A stretch of 64,000 nt of DNA, taken from Blautia faecis (lineage in GTDB: Bacteria > Bacillota > Clostridia > Lachnospirales > Lachnospiraceae). Made by a program: the position numbers and the translations under genes. The notes beneath the pieces were generated by a model, which was given only the letters and a program-made list of their open reading frames with translations, was not told the origin of the DNA and made no database searches. Of the stretch, positions 43,238 to 49,932 are shown piece by piece (positions within the stretch are counted from its first letter, which is position 1; the number at the start of each line of letters is the position of its first letter). The DNA is taken from positions 62,001 to 126,000 of the forward strand of contig NZ_JAJCIA010000006.1 of assembly GCF_020554845.1 (NCBI RefSeq). Direction: 5' to 3'.

Positions 43238-43317
43238 ACAAGAAGAAGCCCCCAGTATTCGCAGTACTGAGGGCTTCACTCTTTTTTGTCCACATGGACT
43301 TGCAATCTCTTTTGCCT
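43238..43317 (-). ncRNA. Convergent antisense antitoxin RNA (RNA II-like)
   Basis: A minus-strand promoter TTGATT (43347-43352), 17 bases, TATAAT (43324-43329) would start an RNA near 43317. The shared hairpin at 43245-43276 and following U-rich bases would end it after about 80 bases. It carries the complement of ACATGGA and TTGCAATCTCTTTT, which recur at the toxin start (43110-43131). It can therefore base-pair across the start codon, as RNA II does in the pAD1 par locus. Confidence 0.68.
43245..43288. terminator. Shared bidirectional terminator of toxin and antitoxin RNAs
   Basis: GAAGCCCCCAGTA pairs with TACTGAGGGCTTC (one bulge or mismatch), followed by CTCTTTTTT on the plus strand and TTCTTGTTT on the minus strand. 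Confidence 0.85.
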
Positions 43318-43323
43318 ACGGCA

Positions 43324-43352
43324 ATTATAGCATATGCAAATCTTGAAATCAA
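43324..43352 (-). promoter_or_regulatory. Promoter of the antitoxin RNA
   Basis: TTGATT, 17-base spacer, TATAAT on the minus strand. It is stronger than the toxin promoter, as expected for an antitoxin RNA. Confidence 0.72.
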
Positions 43353-43388
43353 TATACCAACTTACTTGAAATCTAAGAAATTTTCCGC

Positions 43389-43404
43389 TGTTTGTCGTAA
43401 AATT
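43389..43404 (+). repeat. Integrase arm-type repeat, right
   Basis: TGTTTGTCGTAAAATT is identical to 32691-32706 and is followed by GGCATAAAAC, a degenerate second copy. Same orientation as the left arm set. Confidence 0.65.
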
Positions 43405-43495
43405 GGCATAAAACTGTATTTTGCTAGTTTTCTATATGTTTCTAAATACTGTAAAATCAATGGTTGCAAGCATTCACACAATAAATATGCTATGT

Positions 43496-43515
43496 TTTCA
43501 TTCATAACACAATGT
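43496..43515 (+). repeat. Putative attachment core, rpmB-side end
   Basis: TTTCATTCATAACACAATGT matches 17 of 20 bases with the core at 32568-32587. It lies 92 bases outside the right arm repeat. Confidence 0.55.
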
Positions 43516-43585
43516 CCAATTTTAGCACGCATCCACGCAAATAGCAAATTTATTTTAAATTGTTTTAAAATTTTCCTTTTTTTGC

Positions 43586-43614
43586 TTGCAAAATGTTTTT
43601 CCATCTGTTAGAAT
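43586..43614 (+). promoter_or_regulatory. Promoter of rpmB
   Basis: TTGCAA (43586-43591), 17 bases, TAGAAT (43609-43614), 38 bases before the ATG. It lies outside the element and is intact. Confidence 0.75.
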
Positions 43615-43651
43615 ATGAACTGTTGAAAAAAAGCGTCAAGGAGGTGCTATC

Positions 43652-43837
43652 ATGGCTAAATGCGCAATTTGTGAAAAAGGTGCTCATTTCGGAAATAATG
43701 TGAGTCATTCCCATAGAAGATCCAATAAGATGTGGAAATCAAACGTGAAATCCGTTAAGGTTAAAACTGAAGGCGGAGCTAAGAAAATGTACGTATGTAC
43801 TTCCTGCTTAAGATCCGGAAACGTTGAAAGAGCCTAA
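43652..43837 (+). CDS. rpmB: 50S ribosomal protein L28
   Basis: A 61-residue L28 with both zinc-binding CxxC pairs (CAIC near the start, CTSC near the end) and the HSHRRSNKMWK signature. AAGGAGG precedes the ATG. In Bacillus and Clostridia rpmB is divergent from yloU; here about 10.9 kb of integrated DNA separates the two. Confidence 0.97.
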   Translation: MAKCAICEKGAHFGNNVSHSHRRSNKMWKSNVKSVKVKTEGGAKKMYVCTSCLRSGNVERA

Positions 43838-43846
43838 GAAACACCT

Positions 43847-43878
43847 GCCCTCACAGTTTTGTGGGGGCTATTTTTTTG
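43847..43878 (+). terminator. Terminator of rpmB
   Basis: GCCCTCACA pairs with TGTGGGGGC across GTTT, followed by TATTTTTTT. Confidence 0.88.
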
Positions 43879-43898
43879 TTTCCCGAATAAGCATTTTC

Positions 43899-43973
43899 TA
43901 AGTGTGTTTGAAAATCATTCTCGCAAAGTGTGGCGCACATTTTGCAGAAAGCCTTTTTCAACAAACTCCAGAG
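43899..43973 (+). repeat. Deletion derivative of MITE-like family C
   Basis: Both outer ends are present (AGTGTGTTTGAAAATCATT at the left, GCAGAAAGCCTTTTTCAACA at the right), but the internal core is missing. This leaves about 75 bases, a typical internal-deletion form. Confidence 0.7.
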
Positions 43974-44025
43974 CAGCTTCTCCCAGACAGATATTATTTT
44001 AATAAATGGATAGTTACATAAAATG

Positions 44026-44072
44026 TAAATGGGTATGAAAGGATTCGCTGATAATCTTTTCATACCCATTTT
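44026..44072. terminator. Bidirectional terminator
   Basis: AAATGGGTATGAAAGGATT pairs with AATCTTTTCATACCCATTT around a short loop, with A and T runs on either side. It ends the small membrane peptide gene. Confidence 0.82.
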
Positions 44073-44208
44073 ATTTACAAAATAAATGATAGCCACACAG
44101 CATACACAAAGCTGCTGCAATCAGAAGTGCGGTGGTCTCGGAGACAAGCAAGCCGATCACCATTCCAAGTCCGATGAAAAACAGCATAAAACCAAGAGCT
44201 TTTCCCAT
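44071..44208 (-). CDS. 45-residue membrane protein
   Basis: A short gene for MGKALGFMLFFIGLGMVIGL.. then ETTALLIAAALCMLCGYHLFCK. It has two predicted membrane helices and a basic start. The ribosome binding site is weak (GAGGCAAGG, distant). The strong terminator right at the stop supports a real gene. Such peptides are common in Lachnospiraceae; function unknown. Confidence 0.62.
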   Translation of the reverse strand: MGKALGFMLFFIGLGMVIGLLVSETTALLIAAALCMLCGYHLFCK

Positions 44209-44330
44209 AATTCATACAGCCTTGCCTCTTTGGTTTAGTATATTTTATGCTGAAATGCCACATCTGAACACATTAACTTCTAAAATAACCGCCTGCAGCT
44301 TTTATAATCAGTTACTCGATCAGACACGAT

Positions 44331-44708
44331 CTAGTTCTCTTCAGAATCTACAGTTTCATCCGCGCTGTTATCTCCGCCAGGTGCGAAGCGGTTTACAAAG
44401 TCAGGAACCATATCCAGAACTTTAGTAAGACCATCCTGGTTCTTTACGTTTACAAGCTTGGTGGTACCATTCTGGATTACCAGAACTGCGCATGGGGTCA
44501 TCTTTCCGGCGAGACCTCCGCCGCCATTGTTCTTTTTATCACCTGCAAATGCACCAGCGCCTACACCAAAGGATACATCCACCAGTGGAAGTATAATGGT
44601 GTCTCCTACATGGATCGCATCTCCTACCACTGTCTTCGCAGATACAAATCCATCCATTCCCTTAAACAGGGAGCTTACGGTTTCTTTAAAGTTGTTTTCG
44701 TTTTCCAT
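44331..44708 (-). CDS. gerW: Spore germination/sporulation protein GerW (YtfJ)
   Basis: A 125-residue GerW/YtfJ family (PF09579) protein. The conserved core includes VVGDAIHVGDTIILPLVDVSFG and a Gly-rich segment (KKNNGGGGLAGKMTPCAVLVI). In Bacillus it is needed for germination in some media. It follows the DUF2953 gene by two bases, as the ytfI-ytfJ pair does in B. subtilis. Confidence 0.93.
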   Translation of the reverse strand: MENENNFKETVSSLFKGMDGFVSAKTVVGDAIHVGDTIILPLVDVSFGVGAGAFAGDKKNNGGGGLAGKMTPCAVLVIQNGTTKLVNVKNQDGLTKVLDMVPDFVNRFAPGGDNSADETVDSEEN

Positions 44709-44710
44709 TT

Positions 44711-45877
44711 CTAGTCCTCCTTATGCTTCCATCGGTTGATAACGTATTTTATATTTTTATTGAAGTAAATCTCTATTGCTGCCTTGATAAGCACAATGCC
44801 ATAAATACGACCTTTCAGAAATACATTTCCAGTCAGCTGGTTCTCTCCATCAAAAAGCGGATTCACATGAATCCTGTTCTTGTGAAATGGAAAGGTCATA
44901 CCAAGCACTGCCAGAACTGTCCCGGTAATGGCCGGATCATCGCATCCAAAAGTAACATCACCTTCCAATTTCGTTGGAAGTACATGATGGAGCAGACCTT
45001 TTGCATCTTTCCATATAAGAGAAATTGCAGCCTTGGTCCGTTCATTGGTAAGAAATTCTTTCCACCAGCCAAGCTTATCTGTGATTCCTGAAATTGTTTT
45101 CTTTATATTTTTAATTTTCTCAATTATACCTTTAATTATTGAAATAACCTTATTCCACAGATTACCCGGGAATCGGATTATTTTGCTTAGTATTTCCCAA
45201 ATACGCGTAATTAAGCCGGACTTTGAAGCAGATTTGATATTTTCTTCCTGCTTCTCTGCTGATGGCTTCCCTGTCTGCGGTTCTGCTGTATTATTTTCCA
45301 ACAGCACCGCCTCAGTTTTTGGCGCATGATCTTGAAAATTCTCTGCTGCATGTGCTTCAGGCTGAGATGCTTTCTTCTCAGTTTCTATGCGAGACTCTGC
45401 CATCTGCTTAGTTTTCTCTTCAGCAACAGCATTACTCACATTCGACTCTTCACCAGAAGCTTCTTTTACATCTGGCTTTTTTGTTCTGTTCTCCTGAGAT
45501 ATTCCCTTCGTTTGCGCAGATTTCTTTTTCCTCTTCTTTGCCTTACTCCTGGAGGTTTGGCTGACGGAGTTCTTTCTTCTGCCGCCTTTTAGCTTCTTAA
45601 GCCAGCCTTTTATAGTTTCTAATGAAACTCCAAAAAACAGGATCACCAGCTTTCCTTCTCCATTATGAAAGCAAAACCTGACGCCTATGACGTGGAACAG
45701 CCAGGTAATTCTGGCTTCCAGTTCTGTCTCCTTGAAGCTGCCGGTCTCCTTCACAGCCCTCGCCTGGTAGCGTACCGGGCAGAACAACAGAAGAAGCACT
45801 GCCAGAAGCGCAAGTCCCAGCAGGATTCCCAGTATGATCAATATAAACTTTATGAGGATCCACAGTATATGTAACAT
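44711..45877 (-). CDS. DUF2953 domain membrane protein (YtfI-like)
   Basis: A 388-residue protein. It has an N-terminal membrane helix (about residues 5-33) and a DUF2953 core whose two parts (ELEARITWLFHVIGVRF and the C-terminal GCDDPAITGTVLAVLGMTFPF) flank a long low-complexity Lys/Glu/Ala linker (about residues 100-230). Paired with gerW, it is presumed to act in sporulation or germination. The linker is longer than in Bacillus homologues. Confidence 0.85.
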   Translation of the reverse strand: MLHILWILIKFILIILGILLGLALLAVLLLLFCPVRYQARAVKETGSFKETELEARITWLFHVIGVRFCFHNGEGKLVILFFGVSLETIKGWLKKLKGGRRKNSVSQTSRSKAKKRKKKSAQTKGISQENRTKKPDVKEASGEESNVSNAVAEEKTKQMAESRIETEKKASQPEAHAAENFQDHAPKTEAVLLENNTAEPQTGKPSAEKQEENIKSASKSGLITRIWEILSKIIRFPGNLWNKVISIIKGIIEKIKNIKKTISGITDKLGWWKEFLTNERTKAAISLIWKDAKGLLHHVLPTKLEGDVTFGCDDPAITGTVLAVLGMTFPFHKNRIHVNPLFDGENQLTGNVFLKGRIYGIVLIKAAIEIYFNKNIKYVINRWKHKED

Positions 45878-45881
45878 GCGC

Positions 45882-46202
45882 TCACCTGTTCTTAAAATAT
45901 TCTTTTACCTGAAATGCACCTGTCTCCCCGTAAATATTCTTCACAATATCTACTGCCAGATCAATGGCTTCGTCTTTTCCCTTCGCCATACCAACAATCT
46001 CAGGACATCTGGCATAATAGCTCTTCTGGATCAGCATGTAGGACGGTACAATTTCAAGAAGATTTCCCGGATTCTCAGACAATGTGACCAGATAAACACC
46101 AAAAGCCACCCTGCCTGCGTCAATCCTCCTCCGTGCTTTTGCCGCGTCTTTGATTCCTTCTCCCACATAATAGTCTTCTCGCCATTTCAGCATATTCGGC
46201 AC
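45882..46202 (-). CDS. Conserved hypothetical protein upstream of the ytfI-gerW pair
   Basis: A 106-residue basic soluble protein (WREDYYVGEGIKDAAKARRRIDAGRVAFGVYLVTLS). It ends four bases before the DUF2953 gene, so it is the first gene of this short operon. I do not recognise a Pfam family; similar proteins precede DUF2953 genes in Lachnospiraceae. Confidence 0.68.
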   Translation of the reverse strand: MPNMLKWREDYYVGEGIKDAAKARRRIDAGRVAFGVYLVTLSENPGNLLEIVPSYMLIQKSYYARCPEIVGMAKGKDEAIDLAVDIVKNIYGETGAFQVKEYFKNR

Positions 46203-46284
46203 AACTCTCCTTTGTTATTACTGCTTGACATACACCTTTTGTTATATTAATGATTCCCTTCTCTGGAAATTTTAAACATTTTGC

Positions 46285-46335
46285 AACTATTCCGCAAAGC
46301 ATTTCTTGTGAACCTCGTTCACAGAACGAACCTGT
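46285..46335. repeat. Fragment of repeat family B (copy 4)
   Basis: TTCCGCAAAGCATTTCTTGTGAA and GTTCACAGAACG match the internal modules of the copies at 5628 and 25020. The ends are lost. Confidence 0.55.
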
Positions 46336-46343
46336 CAGATGCT

Positions 46344-46531
46344 AGAGCGTGTTTGAAAAATCATTCCCTAAAGCGTGTTTGAAAAAGGCTTTCTGCAAGA
46401 TGTGCGCCACAATTTGTGGGAGATTTTGTCCGGAGGAGGGCGCCGTAGCGGGCTACGGCAACCGAATTCGGGCAAAATATACCGCAAAGTGGGGCGTGCA
46501 GATTGCGGGAATGCTTTTTCAAACAGGCTCT
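46344..46531 (+). repeat. MITE-like element family C, copy with duplicated left end
   Basis: AGAGCGTGTTTGAAAAA at the left and TTTTTCAAACAGGCTCT at the right. The left end is present twice (46344 and 46371). The core shares GGCGCCGTAGCGGGCTACGGC, GAATTCGGGCAAAATATACC and GGGGCGTGCAGATTG with 59174-59313. Flanking CTAG on both sides extends the inverted ends. Confidence 0.85.
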
Positions 46532-46547
46532 AGCAACATTATCATAT

Positions 46548-46584
46548 AATAAAGGCTGCGTAAATCAGCTACGCAGCCTTTATT
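46548..46584 (-). terminator. Terminator of the Nudix gene
   Basis: AATAAAGGCTGCGTA pairs perfectly with TACGCAGCCTTTATT over seven bases; 12 bases past the stop. Confidence 0.9.
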
Positions 46585-46595
46585 CTCCCCATGAA

Positions 46596-47051
46596 TCAGA
46601 AATATTTCTGCTGCCTGTCCCATAATCCGGCACTTCGCAGTTCCAGATATTCCTGGTACGCCTTCTCAACGATCTGCTTCTCGTTTGCAAAACGAAGCAG
46701 ATGGTAAATCTCGTGAAACTTGTAATACCCGGAGTCCACGAAAAATTCCTCTCTTTGAGGCTTGCTATGATAATTATCCGCCGTCATAAGATACCAGTGT
46801 ACCTCTTTATTGACCATGTCTTCCGGCACTGTGAAATTGTACTGGCTCTTGCCTACATACTTCACAATGGAAGCTCTGACATCAGCTTCCTCCTTCACTT
46901 CCCGCAATGCGGTCTGCTCATGAGTCTCTCCTGGCTCTACGGTTCCTTTCGGTAAAACCCAGCCTTCGTAACGGTTTTTGTAAGATTTATATAGTGCAAG
47001 AATCTTACCTCGATGAATTACCACACCGCCACAGCTCGTTGCTTCTATCAT
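46596..47051 (-). CDS. Nudix hydrolase
   Basis: A 151-residue Nudix protein. The catalytic box GTVEPGETHEQTALREVKEEADV (G..E.......REV.EE) lies near residues 36-58. Family members cleave nucleoside diphosphates linked to another moiety, such as oxidised nucleotides, Ap4A or NDP-sugars; the substrate is not evident. The ATG has AGGAGGATTGC upstream. It is single-gene, with its own terminator. Confidence 0.9.
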   Translation of the reverse strand: MIEATSCGGVVIHRGKILALYKSYKNRYEGWVLPKGTVEPGETHEQTALREVKEEADVRASIVKYVGKSQYNFTVPEDMVNKEVHWYLMTADNYHSKPQREEFFVDSGYYKFHEIYHLLRFANEKQIVEKAYQEYLELRSAGLWDRQQKYF

Positions 47052-47147
47052 GCTGCAATCCTCCTGTAATGCGTGTGTTTTCTAAACTGTATATAGTATA
47101 CCTCTTTTTCAGAAAACTGGCAACAGGGAATATCATATAGATTGCTG

Positions 47148-48629
47148 TTAGCTGGCGTGATAAGCATCAAAAATCTGTCCCGCAATCGGAACTGCTGCCT
47201 CACTGCCGGAACCGCCATTCTCCACGATCACGGCAACCACCAGATCCGGATCATCCACATTGGAATAGCCGATAAACCAGGAATGGCTGTGTCCTTCCTC
47301 GTCAAACTCTGCGGAACCAGTCTTACCTGCTACTGTATAGCTTCTGCCGGAAAGTGCGGAAGCTGTACCGGAATCAACCACCTGTTTCATTAATTTGCCA
47401 AGAAGATTGGCCTCATTGGAACTCATCAGCCGTTTATAAGCTACCGGTTCTGTCTTTTTTACTGAATCGCCATTGTCATTTACCACCTCGTCAATAAGAT
47501 AAGGTTTCATCAGAACACCGTCATTTGCAATGGCACAGGTGATCAATGCCATATGCATAGGAGACACAAGAGTATTGCCTTGTCCAATGGCAGTCTGCAT
47601 GATCAGAGGCGTTACGGAATCCGCATCAAGGGAAAAGCTGCTGGTTCTGTAGGAGTTCAGCGGCAGACTCTTGTTAAACAGAAGATTCTCCGCAGTCTCG
47701 CGAAGAGACGCACCCCCAAGACCAACTCCAATATCTGCAAATGCACAGTTACAGGAATTTGCAAATGCAGAATAGAAATTCTCCTGCCCGTGAACTGTAT
47801 TGTGATAACAGTGGATCGTGTGATCCTGCAAGGTGATACTTCCCTCACAGAGATAATTGTATCCCTCAAAAGTTCCTTTTTTGCGGAAATAGTCAAGTGC
47901 AGTCACAACCTTGAAGGTGGAACCTGGCGGATATGCACCATTTGTGGCTCTGTTCAGAAGACTGCTGTCATTCTCGTCGTTTACCAGATAGTCCCAATTA
48001 TCCCCAATGGTATTGGGATCAAAATCAGGCTTGCTCACTTCTACAAGCCTTTTTCCGGTAGATGGTTCCATTACCACAACAGCCCCTCTTCTGTCACCCA
48101 ATGCATTGTATGCAATGCTCTGAAGATTGGCATTCAGGGTAGATACAACCGTATCTCCTGTATTCTTCTCATTAAGGAACTGATTCTTCATCTGCGTCAG
48201 AAAAAAGGAATGGGAAGTCAGAAGGGTAAAGTTCGCCTCTGATTCCAGACCGCTTTTTCCATTGGTATCATAACCCACAACATGGGAGAACATATTGGAA
48301 TATGGATAATTACGTGTCTCAGTTCCATCCTCACTTACATTGGTCTGCGCCAAAATCTGTCCGTCAGAAGACAGGATCTTACCTCGTACTACACGGTCGG
48401 AAAAGGAATCCTGTCTGGTATTGTAAGGGCTGTTAATAAAATCATCGCTTTTAAAGCCATCGAAATAAATCAGATACCCGATCATACTGATAAAAATAAT
48501 CCCAAAGAAGATGGAAACAAAGGTATATTCTTTATTTCTGGCTTTGCGCTTTTTAGTAATCTCTTTCTTCCGCTGCCTCAACAGCTCTCTGTCTCGCTCT
48601 CTTTGCTGCCTCTCGTCGATGTCTCTCAA
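47148..48629 (-). CDS. Class B penicillin-binding protein (transpeptidase)
   Basis: A 493-residue membrane-anchored transpeptidase of the PbpA/FtsI type. It has a basic cytoplasmic start, a membrane helix (about 38-58) and a transpeptidase domain. Its active-site motifs are STFK near 238, SCN (in FANSCNCAF) near 293 and KTG near 438. Start is TTG at 48629, inside the end of the upstream FtsW-like gene (77-base overlap). A second TTG about 16 codons on is possible. With the FtsW/RodA-like partner it makes and cross-links septal or spore peptidoglycan. Confidence 0.9.
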   Translation of the reverse strand: MRDIDERQQRERDRELLRQRKKEITKKRKARNKEYTFVSIFFGIIFISMIGYLIYFDGFKSDDFINSPYNTRQDSFSDRVVRGKILSSDGQILAQTNVSEDGTETRNYPYSNMFSHVVGYDTNGKSGLESEANFTLLTSHSFFLTQMKNQFLNEKNTGDTVVSTLNANLQSIAYNALGDRRGAVVVMEPSTGKRLVEVSKPDFDPNTIGDNWDYLVNDENDSSLLNRATNGAYPPGSTFKVVTALDYFRKKGTFEGYNYLCEGSITLQDHTIHCYHNTVHGQENFYSAFANSCNCAFADIGVGLGGASLRETAENLLFNKSLPLNSYRTSSFSLDADSVTPLIMQTAIGQGNTLVSPMHMALITCAIANDGVLMKPYLIDEVVNDNGDSVKKTEPVAYKRLMSSNEANLLGKLMKQVVDSGTASALSGRSYTVAGKTGSAEFDEEGHSHSWFIGYSNVDDPDLVVAVIVENGGSGSEAAVPIAGQIFDAYHAS

Positions 48630-49926
48630 TTTCTTCGTCCTCGTCCTCTCTATAAATATACAAGCCCTGGATAATAGCGATCATCAAAATCATACACATA
48701 ATGGAACTTCCTCCATAGCTGACCAGAGGAAGAGTCACACCTGTCATAGGTATGAATTTGGTAGCACCTCCAATGGTAAGGAACACCTGAAACGCATATT
48801 CCGCACCAAGACCAATGGCGATCAGTTTATAAAATGGATTCTTGATCTGCAGGGCAATCTCCACGATAGTAAGGAAAAAGCTCATACACACAAAGATCAG
48901 GCAGATGGCAAAAATCCCGCCAAGCTCCTCGCAGATCGCACTGAAAATAAAGTCGTTTTTTACAACCGGAATTTTCTCCGGAGAGCCCTGGCAAAGTCCC
49001 ATTCCAAACCATCCGCCTGTACCAATGGCAAACAGGGACTGTACAATCTGGTATCCTTCATTCTGATAAACTGCCATAGGATCTTTCCACGCACTGACAC
49101 GCTGCCTTACATGACCAAACAGGTGATATGCCACTACAGCGCCTGCTGTACCGCCTGCAATTCCAATGCAAAGGTATGCCGGCTTCCTGGTTGATACATA
49201 GATCAGCACCAGATAAGCTGCAAAAAAGATTACAGCGCTTCCAAGATCTCTTGAAAGCACCAGGATTCCCACATGGAGACCTGCCACAACAGTAGCCAGC
49301 ACAACTTTCTTAAAAGTTACCTCTCTTGCCAGAAGGGATGCCATAAAGAACACAAAGGTGAGCTTGATCACCTCGGAAGGCTGGATTCCCATCAGAGAAA
49401 GCTTGGCGCCGTAGCTTGTCTGTGCCAGAACAAGAACTGCTCCAAGAAGAACAATCCCAAGCCCTGCATACACCCAGGTAAGATCCTTGAGAAATTTCAT
49501 CTTGCGGATCATAACCGGGATCACCAGCGCCACTGCACTTCCGCACGCAACGATCAAAAGCTGCTTATTGGCAGAGGCAATATCCAGCCTGCACAGCATT
49601 ATAAATCCAACGCTTAAAAGCATGCACATATTATTTAAAAGCAGCATAGACGCATTTTTATAAATTCTGCGGTATAAAATAAGGATCGCAGCAAAATATA
49701 TCATCATTTCTGCATAAAAGATGACAACCTTAAAATCAAAGGTTTTCAGAAAAATCACAACAAATGCGGTAAAATCCAGAAAAAAGGTTAAAGTGATCTG
49801 ACTTCTTAAAAGTCCTTTCCTGTCTGAAGCGTGTTTCCCCACAACAAGGTAGTAGCACAAAACTGTGTACACGATCATCAGTGTCAGGATCACATATTTG
49901 GATAATTCAACAACAATATTAATCAT
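48553..49926 (-). CDS. FtsW/RodA/SpoVE family peptidoglycan glycosyltransferase
   Basis: A 457-residue SEDS protein with about ten predicted membrane helices. Conserved motifs include QPSEVIKLTFVFFMASLL near 180 and VLSRDLGSAVIFFAAYLVLIYV near 225, plus a C-terminal GVTLPLVSYGGSSIMCMI near 405. It polymerises lipid II glycan chains with its class B PBP partner, which follows and overlaps it. A basic, Glu/Arg-rich tail (RRREAAKRARQRAVEAAEE type) is encoded by the overlap. Confidence 0.92.
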   Translation of the reverse strand: MINIVVELSKYVILTLMIVYTVLCYYLVVGKHASDRKGLLRSQITLTFFLDFTAFVVIFLKTFDFKVVIFYAEMMIYFAAILILYRRIYKNASMLLLNNMCMLLSVGFIMLCRLDIASANKQLLIVACGSAVALVIPVMIRKMKFLKDLTWVYAGLGIVLLGAVLVLAQTSYGAKLSLMGIQPSEVIKLTFVFFMASLLAREVTFKKVVLATVVAGLHVGILVLSRDLGSAVIFFAAYLVLIYVSTRKPAYLCIGIAGGTAGAVVAYHLFGHVRQRVSAWKDPMAVYQNEGYQIVQSLFAIGTGGWFGMGLCQGSPEKIPVVKNDFIFSAICEELGGIFAICLIFVCMSFFLTIVEIALQIKNPFYKLIAIGLGAEYAFQVFLTIGGATKFIPMTGVTLPLVSYGGSSIMCMILMIAIIQGLYIYREDEDEEIERHRREAAKRARQRAVEAAEERDY

Positions 49927-49932
49927 ACGCCT

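Larger units (their letters stand above)
32568..43515. mobile_element. Integrated element of about 10.9 kb between yloU and rpmB
   Basis: Bounds are the imperfect 20-bp direct repeats TTTCATTCATTACGCAATGC (32568-32587) and TTTCATTCATAACACAATGT (43496-43515). Integrase arm-type repeats lie about 110 and 92 bases inside them. Contents are integrase, excisionase-like, RepA-like ATPase, primase-finger-like protein, XRE and RHH regulators, many small unknown genes and a type I toxin-antitoxin locus. No relaxase, type IV secretion, terminase or capsid gene is seen. The host genes yloU and rpmB are neighbours in other Firmicutes, which supports insertion here. The ends are inferred. Confidence 0.8.

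Noticed and set aside
46349..46549. 66-codon gene near 46.4 kb
   Set aside because: It is a reading through the MITE-like repeat. The same DNA is reused in unrelated places without the frame.
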